Source: Omnitrophica bacterium GWA2_41_15 (lineage in GTDB: Bacteria; Omnitrophota; Gorgyraeia; Gorgyraeales; Gorgyraeaceae). Taken from it: a stretch of DNA of 7,186 bases. Below the pieces are notes generated by a model that was given only the letters and a program-made list of their open reading frames with translations, did not search any database and was not told where the DNA came from. Of this stretch, positions 4,801 to 7,186 are shown one piece after another. A program made the translations under genes and the position numbers. Positions within the stretch are counted from its first letter, which is position 1. Each line of letters begins with the position of its first letter. Where the stretch lies: assembly GCA_919902485.1 (NCBI GenBank), contig CAKKRB010000233.1:1-7186 (forward strand), written 5' to 3'.

Positions 4801-7186
4801 CTGAACATAATAATTAGATGGGTTAGCAACTTCAAATTCCATTGTAACATCTTCTCCAGCTACGCCGCCTTTTATGTCAATATTCTGGCTTTTATCATTA
4901 TAAAGTTTCATATAAGGCCTTATATTGATCGGCATATCTTTCAGATAAACAGTTATTTTTCCGGCATCTGGTATGGATAATTTATAAAAATCAGTGTCGG
5001 CTTTTACTGCGACTGTGGCAAAATAATTTTTTCCAAAATCAATAAGTTTCGCTATCTCTATTGTATCATTGGGCTCGTATTCATCCAGATTTTTTATAAA
5101 GAAGAAGCTTAAGGAATATCCGCTTGGCAAAGAAACATTCCCATACCAGTCCCTTACTAAAAGATAATAGACGCCTGGTTTATTAAACTCCGTCTCAAGC
5201 GTTATTTTTTCGTTAGCGGAGCCGCCTTTCATTGAAATCACTCTGCCCGCGATGTCGTATATCTTTATGGAAGGCCTCAAGCCCTGCGGCACTTCGTACA
5301 TCCTGATATATAAAATACCTTTTTCAAGGATATTGAATTTAAAAAAGTCTTCGTCCCCGACGTTGTAGATTTTGCCGTGTATCCTTGAATCCAGATTTAT
5401 CCCGCTTGCATTTGTAAAAGCGCTGTTAGGCTCTATCTCCTGAAAATCCTGATATATGGCTGGGTCCAGTATATCGTTAAAAATATTTTCACCTTCGCTT
5501 ACTTGTATGTTTTTTGATATTCCGCCTGGAGAAACAGTGAAAGAATAACTTCCGCCAGGCAAATATCTAAATTTAAATAAGCTATCGCCCGAAGTTACAG
5601 CAAATCTAGTTAAAGCGTCTGAGCCGGCAACGCTCACAGGCTCTAGTGTAATGGTTGAGCCTATTGAATTTTCAATAATGCCTGACAGATTTCCGTATTT
5701 TGACGGGATTAAATTTATATCCAGATTGTTGCCAGCCGGCAGGATTTCTATATCTTTTGAAAGGGCATCAAAACCAGGGGCTTTTATATTAATAGAGCGC
5801 CGGCCTTTATCAAGGCCTTTCAGCCTGTATCTGCCGTCTTTATTTGTATAAATACCGTCTATTATGGCGCCTTTTATAATAGCGCCTCCGTTATCCTTTA
5901 TTATCCCGCATAAATCCCATGAATCCGATTCCGGAAAAACTCTAATATCAAGAGAGGCCGCTTCTATTCTTTCTCCTTTATTATTAATGTTGACGCTCGC
6001 AGATATAAGTTGATCCTTCGGATAATTATTTTCCATATCTATAATTAAACCCGCGTCCGGGCCAGAGATAATGTAAGATTCCACAGGGTTTTCTATTTCT
6101 TCGCCGTCATAAATCAAAGGATTAGGAACTTCAAAACATACGCTTTTATACCCGATAAGCCTGGAATTTGAAAACGCGCTGAGCCTGGCTTTGCACACTC
6201 CCTTTGAAACGTCTTCCGGAATTATAAATTGTTCAGCCCAGGACCAGGTCTTTCGCTCAAAGACAAAAAATTCCAAAGACTTATAATAAATCTCTCTACT
6301 AGTGGAATCGATTACAGACAATATAAGCAGAATATTAAGCGCAACCTCAGATTTATTTTCCAAATCCGCTTTTATTGATACATTGTCGCCTGGCAGATAT
6401 TGACTTTTATCGGTACTCATCGCTATTTCCAGGCTGGGCTGAAAGACATTTACACCTCTTTCTGCTTTGCCTACAAAAACATTTTCCGAAGAATAGAAAT
6501 CAGAACTTAATAGGTCTGTCGAGACAGCGGTTATTTTCTTATCAAATGAAATAGTTTTATGGGCAGGAACCGCGGCTGTCTCATTAAACTCTATGTTATG
6601 GTGCGGAAGTTTTGCAATATATCTTATTGACTCGTCTTTTGCGGTATTATTTTTGATATGAAAGCTGAATACAGCCTCGGTTCCTGAGATGTAATTTTCA
6701 TTGTCGCTTGTTATGTCAAATGTAAAATCAGGGCTCTCTGGAGCGCTCGGCGGTGGCTTTGCAAAGGAAAAGTAAATTCCTTCTGCCTGGGGCTGGATAG
6801 TTTTAGAATCAGCGCCGTATAGAATATAATCCACAGAATAGATGCCGGGCTTATCCAGGCTCAGGCCTGATTTATAAATTGCCTCGCTTGAAATATTTTT
6901 CTCTAAAATTTCTCCGCCAGGCGACCTTAAAATCATTTCTATCTTGTCAAAATCTACATTTGTCCGTATCGGCTCTTCAAAACCCTGGCCGGTTTTATAT
7001 TCAGGCATATCTTTGCCGGATTTCGCCCATCTTAAAAGATCCCTTATAAGATTGATCTCCGAAGAGCCTGCCTGGCCATTTAAATAACCCCAGTCTGAAT
7101 AAAGTGACGACGCAATAACAATGCCTTTTCCAAAATTATACATAAGCATCGCCGGCATTTGATTTTTTGACCTTCTAAGCAGGATA
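1786..7186 (-). CDS. Giant multidomain surface/secreted protein with PPC, PKD and CFI-box C-terminal domains (5' end beyond window)
   Basis: The frame is open from the right edge to TAA at 1788-1786, so the real start lies outside. Residues below count from the internal Met at 7158. About 1-48 look like the end of a glutamine-amidotransferase-like fold (GKGIVIASSLYSDWGY...RDLLRWAK). Ig-like regions follow (about 145-345), then a carboxypeptidase-regulatory-like repeat (about 417-484, with TNKDGRYRLKGLDKG). Two PPC-type domains come next (573-688 opening EIEPNSA, 692-805 opening EYEPNDT), then Ig-like segments (870-1062) and a putative Ig/cadherin-like domain (1072-1158). Four PKD-type domains (about 1165-1542) carry W-D-F-D/E-G/D motifs at W1200, W1291, W1398 and W1491. 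A ZU5-like beta domain (1560-1695) has an acidic DENDDG loop at 1635-1640. The tail (1715-1790) is CFI-box type. All domains are typical of extracellular proteins. No catalytic domain or signal peptide is visible. A role in adhesion, polymer binding or surface display is inferred. Confidence 0.88.
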   Translation of the reverse strand, partial: ILLRRSKNQMPAMLMYNFGKGIVIASSLYSDWGYLNGQAGSSEINLIRDLLRWAKSGKDMPEYKTGQGFEEPIRTNVDFDKIEMILRSPGGEILEKNISSEAIYKSGLSLDKPGIYSVDYILYGADSKTIQPQAEGIYFSFAKPPPSAPESPDFTFDITSDNENYISGTEAVFSFHIKNNTAKDESIRYIAKLPHHNIEFNETAAVPAHKTISFDKKITAVSTDLLSSDFYSSENVFVGKAERGVNVFQPSLEIAMSTDKSQYLPGDNVSIKADLENKSEVALNILLILSVIDSTSREIYYKSLEFFVFERKTWSWAEQFIIPEDVSKGVCKARLSAFSNSRLIGYKSVCFEVPNPLIYDGEEIENPVESYIISGPDAGLIIDMENNYPKDQLISASVNINNKGERIEAASLDIRVFPESDSWDLCGIIKDNGGAIIKGAIIDGIYTNKDGRYRLKGLDKGRRSINIKAPGFDALSKDIEILPAGNNLDINLIPSKYGNLSGIIENSIGSTITLEPVSVAGSDALTRFAVTSGDSLFKFRYLPGGSYSFTVSPGGISKNIQVSEGENIFNDILDPAIYQDFQEIEPNSAFTNASGINLDSRIHGKIYNVGDEDFFKFNILEKGILYIRMYEVPQGLRPSIKIYDIAGRVISMKGGSANEKITLETEFNKPGVYYLLVRDWYGNVSLPSGYSLSFFFIKNLDEYEPNDTIEIAKLIDFGKNYFATVAVKADTDFYKLSIPDAGKITVYLKDMPINIRPYMKLYNDKSQNIDIKGGVAGEDVTMEFEVANPSNYYVQVYDRYNSESSFLRYRLLASYTPSNTYPSSDVTHFQKHEDIPDIDEEKRINFEIPAIAEKGKYYIDAVLKSSVSQEIARFVKAFYISEKFEIEVEAKAEVDIFKLKVKNLSSIGGVKLFAEARCGDYEKKIDFVLGEEEDLEFNIPGLDGTEKIYYGIYFESGKALYLNSYLANSEEPEAPSIKIIMAGCGKDVYEDGENVVLNWKIESGEECSIKLNADLIKPDLDTVNIVEEEINLKKGINEINKEVSVELKQSGIYRVMYKFGEIGQGSVFFDVGQKEIPKENHEPVLFTIGEKEIIAGDSLEFFVEATDIDGDLLIYSAESLPKGARFDPWVKRFYWEPEEKQAGEYFVTFIVSDGKAKVSEKVKIIVSSSIDIIPEAKIIAKPLSGIAPLEVHFSSQLVNKYKRIIKYEWDFDGKGVYDFSSPESGEVVFTYTGEGSFPAALRVTDKNGITNTYVAAINVEKNPDAPGVYLTASSLKGTAPCKIFFKGDAFCPQGISKYEWDFDGDGIFDAGSSKSGEVVKTYSLPGKYNAEFKVTSVDGLSSSEKVSIEIEDPGILSVEPIIEGINPLGFHQDNSLKAGFQNQGNVPVEISFDAVIDAKSPIQKYQWDFEGNGIFDYTSLSPGIVKHAYCEPGVYTPVVRVTDSNNLSSQVKAKVRFGIFDPESIKKGKIIVNPQKGKAPLLVRFSFETENEISDAEYLWDFEDDGAIDLITSAPQAEFTYNYPGNYMVKLDVRTANEIIMSRHEIIYVTTGKGDDKKQEVLSENMHKYKIGKIELPDKTSLVLPADMLDKDDVVNIKKIESSELQKEINFNQNKPIGEYREYKFENRQVPFNKEMTISIPYLDENDDGVVDDKNINELTLDVFWYDENSGEWKILSDALVFPKENIVTVKTNHFTIFGIAGAEKKNENNSQPENPESGDRVSCFIATAVFGSPMAKEVVVLREFRDKYLLKSETGKRLVDFYYHFSPPITEFIKTKPLTRAFVRYHLKFLVYLIKSIL
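1789..2016 (-). other. CFI-box-type C-terminal domain
   Basis: The last 76 residues begin CFIATAVFGSPMAKEV and continue VLREFRDKYLL, then FYYHFSPP and a tail ending FLVYLIKSIL. I recognise this as the 'CFIATAAYGS' C-terminal region found on many large exported proteins of deltaproteobacteria and uncultivated phyla. It is annotated as CFI-box-CTERM in some protein family collections. A role in sorting or anchoring through the conserved Cys1715 is suspected for the family but not shown by this sequence. Confidence 0.8.
2533..3666 (-). repeat. Four tandem PKD-type domains (coding repeat)
   Basis: Four units of about 85-100 residues each contain the PKD signature Y-x-WDF(D/E) followed by an acidic G/D loop, then a Y..PG.Y/F strand and a V.D or V...G turn. 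The first two units keep an identical 21-base DNA stretch over the WDF motif (3551-3571 and 3278-3298). The third and fourth are more diverged, and the fourth has WDFEDDG. The third unit lacks the usual 'G.APL.V.F' opening strand, which may be degenerate. PKD domains form Ig-like beta sandwiches used as spacers or binders on exported proteins. Confidence 0.85.
4744..5442 (-). repeat. Two tandem PPC-type domains (coding repeat)
   Basis: Two units of about 115 residues open with (E)-x-EPN(S/D) and continue with (D)x-DFYK/DFFKF, a central I-K-(I/L)-Y segment and Y-Y-x-x-V-x-D near the end. This is the pattern of bacterial pre-peptidase C-terminal domains. These are commonly found on secreted enzymes and surface proteins. 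Here no peptidase is visible in the window, so they probably act as structural or binding modules. Confidence 0.75.

Noticed and set aside
5651..5851. Plus-strand 66-codon open frame
   Set aside because: It is antisense to the carboxypeptidase-regulatory-like repeat and shows no independent support.
7158..7158. ATG at 7158 as the true start of the giant protein
   Set aside because: The frame stays open to the window edge, the nearest purine-rich site (AGAAGG) is 12 bases away, and the protein opens in the middle of what looks like a folded domain with no signal peptide.

Overview
All three genes in this window lie on the minus strand, and two of them run off the edges. The DNA looks moderately AT-rich, with very AT-rich intergenic stretches. 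A large extracellular PPC/PKD protein ending in a CFI-box-type tail, a c-di-GMP-I riboswitch leader and short palindromic repeats together suggest a Gram-negative-type, probably uncultivated bacterium. A Candidatus Omnitrophota-like or deltaproteobacterial-type lineage would fit, but I hold that loosely because no marker gene here settles it.

Layout in minus-strand transcription order: (1) 7186-1786, the 3' part of a gene for a giant multidomain surface or secreted protein. At least 1799 codons are visible and the frame is still open at the right edge. (2) 1785-1714, a 72-base gap holding a decayed palindrome and the ribosome site of the next gene. (3) 1713-715, an RluA/RluD-family 23S rRNA pseudouridine synthase. 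It carries an in-frame insertion made of heptamer repeats interrupted by a REP-like palindrome. Its stop codon lies inside a perfect 37-base palindrome that matches the decayed one upstream. (4) 714-183, about 530 bases without a protein gene but dense in regulatory signals: three candidate sigma-70-type promoters, two small AT palindromes, a cyclic di-GMP-I (GEMM) riboswitch, an intrinsic terminator, a second perfect hairpin and a strong Shine-Dalgarno site. (5) 182-1, the first 60 codons of a winged-helix DNA-binding protein, cut by the left edge.

The most informative region is 183-605. The leader of the winged-helix gene shows the GAAA-capped hairpin, the CAAAGC core and the 11-nt tetraloop receptor (CCUAAG/UAUGG) of c-di-GMP-I riboswitches. 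It is followed by a hairpin and T-run that should terminate transcription before the start codon. The expected logic is that c-di-GMP level decides whether the transcription factor, and any genes downstream of it beyond the window, are expressed. The giant surface protein and rluD sit upstream of these promoters and are probably a separate transcription unit. Whether c-di-GMP control of the regulator is connected to the surface protein cannot be judged from this window.
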